A stretch of 64,000 bases of DNA from Pseudomonas sp. 8AS (GCF_902506505.1 NZ_LR733406.1:1946117-2010116); one strand, 5' to 3'. Positions 17,278 through 25,654 are shown, numbered from the stretch's first letter. Notes: generated by a model from the letters alone, not told the origin. Program-made: numbers and translations.

Positions 17278-18429
17278 GTGACCGCGAAAATCATTCTCTT
17301 ACCGGATCTGCTGCGCGGTACCCGAACGTTTCCCGAGGGGTTCTTCGACCTCGTCCGGGAGCCCATCCTGCAGGGCTGTGGCATCCGCATAGGTTTTCCT
17401 CCCGGCGGCAAGAGAACTCATAGCCTGTTGCCAGGCTTCGATGTCGAGACCTTCCGACGCTTGGTCACCGACGCAGGGTACGACTGGGTTCGGTCCTTTC
17501 ACCAGATTCCGGAAAGTGCTCGGAGCTACCTGCTCGAGCACCTTCCAGACTGTGATCTCGTGCTGTCCTTCGAGATGCCACCTTGGCTGACCGATCTGTG
17601 TGTGGAGATGGGGATTCCTTTTATGGACATTCGCGTATCCCCCCTGCGCTTTGGCCGCGATCTGTACGTTGCCTTGCGTGCATCGAACCCAGAGTACTAC
17701 CGGCGCATCTCGGAAACGGTAGTGATCGACGAGGAACTGCGCCTGGAGGCTTCGCAGTTGGCAGCCAATGTTCGTATGCAAATGGTGCGTCTGGAGGAGG
17801 CGCGGCGCTTCGACTTCTCGCTAGGTGAGTGCCTGGTTTTCATTGGACAGGCTCCCTATGACGCCTCGCTGCTGTCGCCTGATGGCAACTCGCATCGCTG
17901 TGGTGAGTTCGCCGAGCATATCCGTGAACTCGTCAGAGGGCGTCCGCTGCTGCACAAGGCCCATCCTTTGGCTGGTGGTTTTGCCGAAGAGGAAAGGGCG
18001 GCATTGGCGGGCATCACCGGGCAGCCAGTGATGCCCTGTCACCAGAACGCTTACCAGATACTTAGTGCGGAAGAGGACATCGAGTTGCTGGGGATATCTT
18101 CCGGCCTGCTCCAGGAGGCGGCTTGGTTTGACAAGACAGCCCATACCCTGTTCAAGCCTTTCGTGCCCCTCGCAAGCCAGAAACGTATGGAGCTGGACCA
18201 CTATCAACAGGTGCATTACCACACCTGGGTTTCTCCGTCCTTCTGGCACCAGATTTTGACTCCCGAACGTACGTCGCCACGTCTCGGCATGCTGACGCCT
18301 TTAGCCCATCACCATGCGCGAGAGGTGCTGGATCAGTGGTGGGACTACTCGAAAGTTATGACGTGGGAGCGACAGATACCTTGCGAGGCTTTCGAGCGGG
18401 CAGGGGGGGGGCTCTGCGCAGTCGCTTAA
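17278..18429 (+). CDS. Unrecognised protein of the glycan island, possibly GT-B-like
   Basis: I do not recognise this 383-residue protein. The GTG at 17278 has AGGTGG just upstream; an ATG at 17245 would overlap the methyltransferase gene by 32 bases. The N-terminal half reads LPDCDLVLSFEMPPWLTDLC, then MGIPFMDIRVSPLRF, and the C-terminal half has PLLHKAHPLAGG and ILSAEEDIELLGISSGLLQE. The His-Pro motif and alternating layout recall GT-B-type capsule glycosyltransferases, but this is weak. There is no signal peptide or membrane segment. Nine consecutive G bases (18403-18411) lie in its last codons. Confidence 0.6.
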   Translation: MTAKIILLPDLLRGTRTFPEGFFDLVREPILQGCGIRIGFPPGGKRTHSLLPGFDVETFRRLVTDAGYDWVRSFHQIPESARSYLLEHLPDCDLVLSFEMPPWLTDLCVEMGIPFMDIRVSPLRFGRDLYVALRASNPEYYRRISETVVIDEELRLEASQLAANVRMQMVRLEEARRFDFSLGECLVFIGQAPYDASLLSPDGNSHRCGEFAEHIRELVRGRPLLHKAHPLAGGFAEEERAALAGITGQPVMPCHQNAYQILSAEEDIELLGISSGLLQEAAWFDKTAHTLFKPFVPLASQKRMELDHYQQVHYHTWVSPSFWHQILTPERTSPRLGMLTPLAHHHAREVLDQWWDYSKVMTWERQIPCEAFERAGGGLCAVA

Positions 18430-18510
18430 AAGCCTTGGAAGGTTAATCCTGGTTTTCGGCAGGCGTCATCCGGTGTGATATTCAGGCCGAAACGGTTGGA
18501 GGGTGGTCAA

Positions 18511-19758
18511 GTGGATGGTGTTTTTCTGGCCGATGAGGCCTTGGACTTCGTCTTGAAGAAATATCAGTTCCAGACAGTTTTGGATATTGGATCCGGGGAG
18601 GGGTTGCATGCTCGAGTGTTCCGGGAGGCTCTGAAGTCAGTTGTGACGATCGACTCCAGCGGACATTGGGGGGACGCGGATATTCACGGCGAATTTTGTG
18701 ATTACGATTTCTGCGAGCCGTTCGATATGATCTGGTGCTCTCATGTTCTGGAGCATCAGCTGAACGTTCAGCTGTTTCTGAAAAAGATTTATCGGGTGCT
18801 GAAAACAGGTGGAGTGTTGGCGATTACTGTACCGCCGGCCAAACCTAATATCGTTGGTGGCCATGTTTCCATATGGAATGCCGGCCTGGTGATCTACAAC
18901 CTCATCCTCGCCGGCTTCGATTGCCGTGATGCAGTCATCAAGCGCTATGGCTACAACATCTCGGTCATTGTCAGAAAGGCCTGTGCTGTCTTGCCTCGCC
19001 TGAGGATGGATGCGGGGGATATCGAAGCGCTGAGCTGCTATTTCCCTGTGGAGATAGGACCGGCTCAGAACTTCAACGGCGATATTCCCGAGTTGAACTG
19101 GAGTCCCAATCCGGACTTGCGTCCCATACCGGGGAAGGTATGGGGTGGCCACTCGCTGACGATCGACGCTTTCCGGGCGCTTCCGGAGTGCCATGCCGAT
19201 GACCGAGAGAATCTGCTCTGGAGCTTGCGTTGCGCGGCCTTGCCCGGGGACGTGACAGAGTTCGGTGTCTTCCAGGGCGGGAGCCTGCGGGCCATGTCGG
19301 AAAATCAGCCCTACCGACGCTTCCATGGATTCGACTCGTTCCGCGGTCTTCCCGAGCCCTGGATCAGATCGTCGAGTTCCACCTATGAAACAGGCCATTT
19401 TTCCACCGGAAGGTTGCCTAGGTTCGACGGCGGGAATGTCAGGGTTCATCCAGGATTTTTTGATGAGTCGCTACCGGTATGGCTCAGTTCGCATGCTGAG
19501 CCGCTTGCTCTTATCCATATCGATGCCGATCTGTACTCCTCCGCAATCTATGTTCTGAAGTCGCTCGACCACCTGATCATTCCCGGAACGGTGGTCGTCT
19601 TCGATGAGCTTTGCGACTGGCGGGATAGTGCTGTTTATCCAAATTGGGAAGAGGGAGAGTGGGCCGCCTTGAAGGAGTGGATGCAGGTGTGCGGGAGAAC
19701 GGTGCGGTTACTGTCCCGAGGCGCCGATTTCTCCGCTTCGCTTGTGGTTGCTTCTTAA
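18511..19758 (+). CDS. Double methyltransferase: class I SAM domain fused to TylF/MycF-like domain
   Basis: The GTG at 18511 follows GGAGGG with 7-base spacing; a GTG at 18475 would translate through that ribosome site. The N-terminal domain (about residues 1-190) has TVLDIGSGEGLHARVF and MIWCSHVLEHQ, typical of class I small-molecule methyltransferases. The C-terminal domain (about 215-415) has TEFGVFQGGSLRAM, FHGFDSFRGLPEPW, LIHIDADLYSSAIYVLKSLD and VVFDELCDW, the macrocin O-methyltransferase (TylF) pattern, whose members methylate sugar hydroxyls. The metal ligands (Asp residues of HIDADLY and VFDE) appear present. It may place two methyl groups or act bifunctionally. Confidence 0.78.
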   Translation: MDGVFLADEALDFVLKKYQFQTVLDIGSGEGLHARVFREALKSVVTIDSSGHWGDADIHGEFCDYDFCEPFDMIWCSHVLEHQLNVQLFLKKIYRVLKTGGVLAITVPPAKPNIVGGHVSIWNAGLVIYNLILAGFDCRDAVIKRYGYNISVIVRKACAVLPRLRMDAGDIEALSCYFPVEIGPAQNFNGDIPELNWSPNPDLRPIPGKVWGGHSLTIDAFRALPECHADDRENLLWSLRCAALPGDVTEFGVFQGGSLRAMSENQPYRRFHGFDSFRGLPEPWIRSSSSTYETGHFSTGRLPRFDGGNVRVHPGFFDESLPVWLSSHAEPLALIHIDADLYSSAIYVLKSLDHLIIPGTVVVFDELCDWRDSAVYPNWEEGEWAALKEWMQVCGRTVRLLSRGADFSASLVVAS

Positions 19759-19853
19759 TTTCTGCGTAGCTTTCGCCTGCGGCTGTGGTATGGGTGTTTC
19801 TTTTTTCGTTAGGTGTCCGCTGGCATTTAACCCGACAGGAAGACGTTTTTCGT

Positions 19854-22800
19854 ATGAGTAGTGGATCTCCCCTGGTCAGCATCATTATGCCGGTATACAA
19901 GTTCCGGTATTTCGAGCAGGCACTCGATAGCGTACTCGGTCAGACTTATCCAGCCTTGGAGCTGATCATCTGTGATGACAGTGCCGGTGGGCAGTTCGCG
20001 GAAATGGCCGAGCAGAAACAGGCCTTGGCATCCTTCCCGATTCGTTATTTTAAGAACGAAATCCGCTTGGGCGAGCATGGCAGCACCGCGAAAGGCATCC
20101 AGCTGGCGCGCGGCAAGTACATCAAGTTCCTGCACGATGATGATGTGCTGCAACCCGACTGCGTTGCGGAGCTGGTCGCCGTAATGGAGAGCGATCCTAG
20201 CGTCGCCATGGCCTCCTCGCGCCGCCAGCGCATCGACGCCGAAGGCCAGCTTTTACCAAACATTCTGGCGACCTGCTTCCCGTTTTCCGACAATGTGCTT
20301 GTCGACGGCCCTGAACTGGTGTCGTTCCTCGCCGAGTACACGATTAACTTCATTGGTGAGCCCAGTTGCGTAATGGCTCGCCGCGCCGATCTGCTGGAGA
20401 TTGGTGGCCAGTTGATGTCGCTCAATGGCTGCTTGATTCATTGGGTGGGTGACCTGGCCCTGTACGCGAAGCTGCTGCAGCGGGGCAATCTGGCTTTCCT
20501 GTCCAAGCCGCTGACCAGTTTCCGAGTGTCGCAGGATCAGTTCAGTCAGGTCGGTCGGGATCAGCTCGGTATTGGTGACCAGGGACATGCCGATTTCCGT
20601 CGCTCCATTCGCGAGCTTGGCTGGTTCTTGGCAGAGCGGGATAGCAGGTTCGTGCGTGTAGCCCCTATCACTCATCTGAAGGCGCGCGTATTCAAATCAG
20701 TGGACGTGCTGGCGGCCATCCAGCGAGCCAGTGGTCTGGGCGGCGTGTCGCTCTCCGACTGGCTGGAGGCGCGCCGACCGAGCAACGCGCAACAGGTGCT
20801 GATCGAACAGCGTCTCGAGGCGCTGGGCGGCGGACCGCACATCGCGATTTTGCTGGTAGAGCGCGAGGGCGAGCAAGCGGCCGTCGAGCTAACCCTGGCT
20901 AGCCTGGAAACCACCAATCTTTATCGCAATATGGTTGTGAGGGTTGTCACTTCACCAACCTCCGCAGGTGTCAGTGACAGGTCCGCTGAAGGTGAGTGGG
21001 TGGCCTGTCTCAATCGAGCCATCGCCGATCTGCAGGCAGACTGGATCCTACTGGTCGAGGCGGGTGTCGAGTTCACCGCCAGCGGCCTGTTGATCGCGGC
21101 ACTGGATCTGGGTGATGCGCCAGAGTCCTGCCTGGCCGTATATGCCGATGAAGTGATGCGCCAGGACGACGGAGAGTTGGGGCTCGCTCTGCGACCGGAT
21201 CTCAATCTCGACCTTTTGCTCAGCTTCCCGGCCAGTATGTCCCGCCACTGGCTGTTCCGCTGTGCGTCGCTGCAAGCTCAGGGCGGTTTCGCCGATGGCT
21301 TCGGCCAGGCCTTCGAGCTGGAGTATCAGCTGCGCCTGATCGAACAGCAGGGGTTGGCAGGGATTGGGCATATCAGTGAGCCGCTCTTGGCGAGCGATGT
21401 CCTGAAAATGCGCGACAGCGCAGACGAGCGCGCAGTGATCGAACGGCATCTGCGTGCGCGAGGTTACGAGCAGCCCCATCTGGGCGCTCGCATTCCTGGC
21501 TGCTACCAGCTGGATTATGGGCATGTGCAGCAACCGCTGGTAAGCATCCTCATTGTAGTCAAGGGGCAACTGGCACAGATCCAGCGGTGCATGGATACCT
21601 TGCTGGAAAATACGGCCTATCCCCATTACGAAGTGATGCTGCTGGATCACGGTAACGATGTCGTGGATGTCTGTAATTGGTTGGCTGCTGTTGAACAGAT
21701 GGGCAGCGAGCGTATTCGGGTTGTGCGCTTTGGCAGCGAGGTATCTCGTGAAGCCCTGTGTAACCAGGCTGCGCTGCAGGCGCGTGGCGGTCTGCTGCTG
21801 TGGCTGGGGGCAGGCGGGGGCATTCTGGAGCGGGATTGGCTGCAGCAATTGCTCAATCACGCGTTGCGTCCGGAGGTTGGAGCGGTCGGGTGCAAGCTGT
21901 TATCAGCCGATGGCAAGATTCACCATGCTGGTTTGCTGCTCGGCTTGGATGGTCCGGCCGGGCGTGCTTTTGAAGGGTTAGGGCACGACGAGCCGGGCTA
22001 TATGCAGCGCCTGCATGTCGAGCAGAACTACTCAGCGCTCAGCGCCGAATGCCTGATGCTGCGTAGGGAGCTCTTCATTGAGTCGGGGGGGTTCGATGAG
22101 AGTCACCTGCTATCGCGCTGGGCAGATGTCGATCTGTGCCTCAGGTTGCGGCAGGCGGGTTATCTGAACGTGTGGACGCCACGTGCGCAGTTGCTGATGG
22201 ACGCCCCCCTCTTGCCAGACCCCACCGCGGAAGAGGAAGACGCGATGTATGCCCGTTGGCTACCTCAGCTGGCGCGCGATCCTGCCTACAACCCAGGCTT
22301 TGGCTTGAATTCGGGGAAAAGCTTCTTGTTGGCCGATTGGCAATTGGCTTGGCGTCCTCTGCAAGGGTGGAAGCCTGTGCCAACAGTGCTGGCGCACCCT
22401 GCGGATCGATTTGGCTGTGGTCATTATCGAGTGATGCAGCCCTTGAAGGCTCAGCAGGATGCAGGGTTGATTGAGGGCATAGTCACTGCGGGTTTGCTGC
22501 CGGTGACCGAGCTGGAGCGCTTCGATCCTGATGTGGTGATTTTGCAGCGGCAAATCGGCGAGCAGAGATTGGAGGCGATGCGCAGAATGAAAGCGTTTTC
22601 GCGGGCCTTCAAAGTCTACGAACTGGATGACTACCTACCCAATCTGCCGCTCAAGAATGCCCACAGGCAGCACATGCCCAAGGATATTCTCAAGTCCATG
22701 CGGCGCGGGCTCGCCTGTGTCGACAGGTTCGTGGTGTCTACTGAGGCGTTGGCCGAGGCATTTGCCGACATGCACGGCGAAATTCGCGTCGTTGAAAACT

Positions 22801-23363
22801 GCCTGCCGACACACTGGTGGCTAGGGTTGCAGGCTGAACGCAGAGTGTCCACACGGCCGCGAGTTGGCTGGGCGGGTGGCCTAGGCCATGCCGGGGATCT
22901 TGAGCTGATTGCCGATGTGGTCATCGAGTTGGCCAACGAAGTCGATTGGGTTTTCTTTGGCATATGCCCAGAGAAGATCCGCCCCTACGTCAAAGAAATT
23001 CATGCAGGTGTTGCGATCAACTCGTATCCGGCGAAATTGGCCAGCTTGAACCTTGACCTTGCCTTGGCCCCGCTGGAGCAGAACCTGTTCAATGAGTGCA
23101 AGAGCAATCTGCGCCTGTTGGAGTACGGCGCGTGTGGCTTCCCGGTGATAAGCAGCGATGTACGTTGTTATCAGGGAGGGCTGCCGGTGACGAGAGTCAA
23201 GAATCGCTTCCGCGACTGGGTTGACGCGATCCGTATGCATCTCAGCGATCTGGATGCCACGGCAAAGGCTGGCGATGAATTGCGTGCCCAGGTGCTTGAG
23301 GGCTGGATGCTTGAAGGTTCGAATCTGGAGGACTGGCATAAGGCCTGGCTACCGGGCCTCTAG
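19854..23363 (+). CDS. Large multidomain flagellin glycosyltransferase (Fgt1/FgtA-like)
   Basis: The ATG at 19854 gives 1169 residues starting MSSGSPLVSIIMPVYKFRYF. Four glycosyltransferase-like units are visible. Unit 1 (about 6-235) is a GT2 domain with an intact acidic motif in FLHDDDVLQPD (Asp95-97). Unit 2 (about 327-545) is a degenerate GT2 unit with VYADEVMRQDDG. Unit 3 (about 560-800) is GT2-like, but where relatives have a NND motif it reads WLGAGGGILERDW. Unit 4 (about 825-1169) is GT-B-like, with RPRVGWAGGLGHAGDLEL and NLRLLEYGACGFPVISSD. The gene lies directly upstream of fliC, as fgt genes do in P. syringae. It probably transfers the sugars onto flagellin. Confidence 0.85.
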   Translation: MSSGSPLVSIIMPVYKFRYFEQALDSVLGQTYPALELIICDDSAGGQFAEMAEQKQALASFPIRYFKNEIRLGEHGSTAKGIQLARGKYIKFLHDDDVLQPDCVAELVAVMESDPSVAMASSRRQRIDAEGQLLPNILATCFPFSDNVLVDGPELVSFLAEYTINFIGEPSCVMARRADLLEIGGQLMSLNGCLIHWVGDLALYAKLLQRGNLAFLSKPLTSFRVSQDQFSQVGRDQLGIGDQGHADFRRSIRELGWFLAERDSRFVRVAPITHLKARVFKSVDVLAAIQRASGLGGVSLSDWLEARRPSNAQQVLIEQRLEALGGGPHIAILLVEREGEQAAVELTLASLETTNLYRNMVVRVVTSPTSAGVSDRSAEGEWVACLNRAIADLQADWILLVEAGVEFTASGLLIAALDLGDAPESCLAVYADEVMRQDDGELGLALRPDLNLDLLLSFPASMSRHWLFRCASLQAQGGFADGFGQAFELEYQLRLIEQQGLAGIGHISEPLLASDVLKMRDSADERAVIERHLRARGYEQPHLGARIPGCYQLDYGHVQQPLVSILIVVKGQLAQIQRCMDTLLENTAYPHYEVMLLDHGNDVVDVCNWLAAVEQMGSERIRVVRFGSEVSREALCNQAALQARGGLLLWLGAGGGILERDWLQQLLNHALRPEVGAVGCKLLSADGKIHHAGLLLGLDGPAGRAFEGLGHDEPGYMQRLHVEQNYSALSAECLMLRRELFIESGGFDESHLLSRWADVDLCLRLRQAGYLNVWTPRAQLLMDAPLLPDPTAEEEDAMYARWLPQLARDPAYNPGFGLNSGKSFLLADWQLAWRPLQGWKPVPTVLAHPADRFGCGHYRVMQPLKAQQDAGLIEGIVTAGLLPVTELERFDPDVVILQRQIGEQRLEAMRRMKAFSRAFKVYELDDYLPNLPLKNAHRQHMPKDILKSMRRGLACVDRFVVSTEALAEAFADMHGEIRVVENCLPTHWWLGLQAERRVSTRPRVGWAGGLGHAGDLELIADVVIELANEVDWVFFGICPEKIRPYVKEIHAGVAINSYPAKLASLNLDLALAPLEQNLFNECKSNLRLLEYGACGFPVISSDVRCYQGGLPVTRVKNRFRDWVDAIRMHLSDLDATAKAGDELRAQVLEGWMLEGSNLEDWHKAWLPGL

Positions 23364-23494
23364 GTGTCGTGCCAGGGCACCTGCAGTCGTCAGCTGTGAA
23401 GCCGGTTTATCTCAGTATCGGTACGCAGGTTTTCACCGACCGGTTCACGTGAAACGACTGGCCCGCCATTGATCGGGTCAGCCGTTTATCTCCT

Positions 23495-23521
23495 TCAAAT
23501 CTTGTCCACGGCGGCCGATAT
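23495..23521 (+). promoter_or_regulatory. Upstream FliA (sigma-28)-type promoter of fliC
   Basis: TCAAATCT, 11 bases, GCCGATAT. The 14 bases between the first five bases (TCAAA) and GCCGATA match the spacing in the stronger promoter 112 bases downstream. If both are active, fliC has tandem FliA promoters. Confidence 0.6.
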
Positions 23522-23606
23522 AGGTTCATCTTGGCGGAGGGTGGGCTGATTGGGCATGAGTAAAATGCCAAAAACAAAGGCTCAGTAAATTTCTCTAATT
23601 CCCCCC

Positions 23607-23633
23607 TAAAGCTTGCATGGTTGCCGCCGATAT
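23607..23633 (+). promoter_or_regulatory. FliA (sigma-28) promoter of fliC
   Basis: TAAAGCTT, 11 bases, GCCGATAT is a near-perfect match to the sigma-28 consensus TAAAGTTT-N11-GCCGATAA. It lies 104 bases upstream of the fliC ATG. Flagellin genes are the classic FliA target, and fliA itself is at 53336. Confidence 0.9.
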
Positions 23634-23737
23634 AAATCTTGAATGCGAAATAACTGGGTGCCTGAGCAAGGCTGACCGCCCAAGTGCTCGCGAAACCCAG
23701 TTTTCTTATTAGTACCCGCCTATTGGAGGCAAACACC

Positions 23738-24913
23738 ATGGCTCTTACCGTCAATACCAACGTTGCTTCTCTGAACACCCAGCGCAACCTGAATGGTTCT
23801 GCCAGGGCGCTGGATACCTCCATGCAGCGTCTTTCCACCGGCTTCCGCATCAACAGCGCCAAGGACGATGCCGCTGGCCTGCAGATTTCCAACCGCCTGA
23901 CCAGCCAGGTCAACGGCCTGGGGATTGGCGTGCGCAACGCCAACGATGGCATCTCCCTGGCGCAAACCGCTGAAGGCGCGCTGCAGCAGTCGACCAACAT
24001 CCTGCAACGCATGCGTGATCTGTCCCTGCAGTCGGCCAACGGCTCCAACAGCACCAGCGAACGCAAGGCGCTCAACGATGAAGTGGGTCAGCTGAAGAAA
24101 GAACTGGATCGTATCAGCAATACCACCACCTTTGGTGGTCGCAAACTGCTGGATGGCTCTTTCGGTACGACCAGTTTCCAGGTCGGCGCTGCAGCCAACG
24201 AAAGCATCAGCGTGAGCGTCGCTGAGGCGAGCACCGAGTCGCTCAAGGGCAACTTCTTCGAGACCGTCTTTGGTAGCGCCACCGCGGTAGCCACTGCCTC
24301 TGGTACCGCAACTCTGACTCTCGATTTTTCGGGCAGTACCGCTAACGTGGTTCTGGATGTTGCGCTGAAAACTACTGATACGACGGCCGATATCACTGAC
24401 AAGCTGGCTGCCGCGATCAACGACGCCAACTTGGGCGTGGGTGTGCACAAGGATTCTGCTGGGGCTTATCAGGTGGTCAGTAAAGGTGATGCCACTACCC
24501 CTACGACTAACGCCCTCACTTCCATCACCTTCGCCGCGGGCACTGCTACTGGTGCAGCCTTTGCCACTGTCACTGGTAATTCAACAGCGTCGACTAGCAA
24601 TACTGTGGGTAAGATCGATATCACTGATGCTGCTGGGGCTCAGGAAGCCGTGCTGGTGATTGACGATGCTCTGCAGCAGATCGATTCCCAGCGCGCCGAT
24701 CTCGGTGCGGTGCAGAACCGTTTCGAGAACACCATCTCCAACCTGCAGAACATCGCCGAGAACGCCTCTGCTGCCCGTAGCCGGATTCGCGATACCGACT
24801 ACGCTGCCGAGACTTCGGAGTTGAGCAAGAACCAGATCCTGCAACAGGCAGGTACCGCCATCCTGGCCCAGGCCAACCAGCTGCCGCAGGCGGTACTCAG
24901 CCTCCTGCAGTAA
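23738..24913 (+). CDS. fliC: Flagellin FliC
   Basis: This 391-residue protein is the filament subunit. The ATG at 23738 follows TTGGAGGC and gives [20 protein letters not shown]. Residues 1-170 form the D0/D1 N-terminal helices, with a flg22-like epitope at residues 30-51 and the TLR5-type segment [10 protein letters not shown] (89-98). Residues about 175-300 are a short hypervariable region very rich in Ser, Thr, Ala and Gly, the likely glycan sites. Residues 305-391 are the conserved C-terminal D1/D0 ([15 protein letters not shown]). Export is by the type III apparatus encoded downstream; FliS is the expected chaperone. Confidence 0.97.
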   Translation: MALTVNTNVASLNTQRNLNGSARALDTSMQRLSTGFRINSAKDDAAGLQISNRLTSQVNGLGIGVRNANDGISLAQTAEGALQQSTNILQRMRDLSLQSANGSNSTSERKALNDEVGQLKKELDRISNTTTFGGRKLLDGSFGTTSFQVGAAANESISVSVAEASTESLKGNFFETVFGSATAVATASGTATLTLDFSGSTANVVLDVALKTTDTTADITDKLAAAINDANLGVGVHKDSAGAYQVVSKGDATTPTTNALTSITFAAGTATGAAFATVTGNSTASTSNTVGKIDITDAAGAQEAVLVIDDALQQIDSQRADLGAVQNRFENTISNLQNIAENASAARSRIRDTDYAAETSELSKNQILQQAGTAILAQANQLPQAVLSLLQ

Positions 24914-24939
24914 CGGCTCAAGGTCTGCGTTAGACTGCG

Positions 24940-24965
24940 GGGGGGAGCGCTGGGCGCTTCCCCCC
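24940..24965 (+). terminator. GC-rich hairpin after fliC
   Basis: A very stable stem (six G, A, GCGC, 3-base TGG loop, GCGC, TT, six C, with one bulge) stands 27 bases after the fliC stop. No T-run follows, so it is an unusual terminator. It may attenuate transcription into flaG or protect the abundant fliC message from 3' decay. Confidence 0.5.
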
Positions 24966-24990
24966 GTCTTGCCATCAGAGGTAAGCCATT

Positions 24991-25344
24991 ATGGAAGTCG
25001 GTTCTGTCAAAAATTCATCGTCCGGGGGCGTGCTTCATCTGCCGTCGGTCGAGAACGAACGCCCTGCCGTGGCGGCTCAGGCCGAAGCCGAACAGGTCGA
25101 GGCCGAACAGCCCGTGCCTTCGCGTGGTCAGGTTGAGCATGCGGTCTCCAGCATTCAGGATTTCGTTCAGTCGGTCAGGCGCAACCTGAACTTCCAGGTA
25201 GACGACTCGTCAGGGCGCGTGGTGGTCAAGGTTACCGATAGCCAGTCCGGGGATGTCATTCGTCAGATGCCGACTGAAGAAGCGCTGAAACTGGCCGAAA
25301 GCCTGGATGAGGTGCGCAGCCTGTTGTTCAGGGCTGAAGCCTGA
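24991..25344 (+). CDS. flaG: Flagellar protein FlaG
   Basis: This 117-residue protein has the FlaG domain in its C-terminal half: LNFQVDDSSGRVVVKVTDSQ then SGDVIRQMPTEEALKLAESL. The N-terminal 45 residues are low-complexity and rich in Glu, Ala and Val. FlaG is linked to filament length in pseudomonads and other bacteria. AGAGGTAAGCCATT precedes the ATG. It probably shares the fliC transcript beyond the hairpin. Confidence 0.92.
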   Translation: MEVGSVKNSSSGGVLHLPSVENERPAVAAQAEAEQVEAEQPVPSRGQVEHAVSSIQDFVQSVRRNLNFQVDDSSGRVVVKVTDSQSGDVIRQMPTEEALKLAESLDEVRSLLFRAEA

Positions 25345-25568
25345 GAACCTGTTCAAAGCGCTGCTGCGCGTCGGCCAGGCTGCGTTGAAATCGGGATCAG
25401 AAAGCGGCTTGCCGCTAGCGCGCTTTAGCGCGACCCGAAGGGCGAGTGAAACGAGTCATGCTCATTTACATCTCGTAAACTCTGCTTCCTCGGCGTTTTG
25501 ACCAGTCGCAGGCTGTTACTAACGTAGCGCCTTGCCTGACTCTAGCTCGCGAGGCTTTGAACAGGCTC
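25345..25568. repeat. MITE-like repeat element between flaG and fliD
   Basis: The left end GAACCTGTTCAAAGC (25345-25359) and the right end GCTTTGAACAGGCTC (25554-25568) are reverse complements at 14 of 15 positions. The interior (about 194 bases) has no open frame worth calling and includes segments such as CATTTACATCTCGTAAACTC and CGCGAGG that I recall from dispersed Pseudomonas repeats. The left end abuts the flaG stop codon exactly. A non-autonomous mobile element is likely; the family is not identified. Confidence 0.6.
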
Positions 25569-25587
25569 TGAGGTTCTGCCGCGCGTG

Positions 25588-25603
25588 CGGCACGATTCTT
25601 GAC
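25588..25603 (+). promoter_or_regulatory. Degenerate sigma-54-like site upstream of fliD
   Basis: CGGCAC-GATTC-TTGAC has the -24 GG and correct spacing, but the -12 dinucleotide is GA instead of GC. fliD operons in pseudomonads are FleQ/RpoN targets, so a site is expected here. It lies 52 bases before the fliD ATG. Activity is uncertain. Confidence 0.35.
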
Positions 25604-25654
25604 TGCTGAAGCATCCAGGTGCTTAGGCGTCAATCTATTGGTGAGGTGAGGGTC

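Larger units (their letters stand above)
23364..23737. other. 374-base regulatory region between the glycosyltransferase and fliC
   Basis: No gene is seen here. The region carries two FliA-type promoter sequences (23495-23521 and 23607-23633), a possible weak hairpin with near-complementary GTTTTCAC/GTGAAAC arms at about 23430-23456, and a long leader for fliC. No clear rho-independent terminator for the glycosylation genes is visible. Confidence 0.7.
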
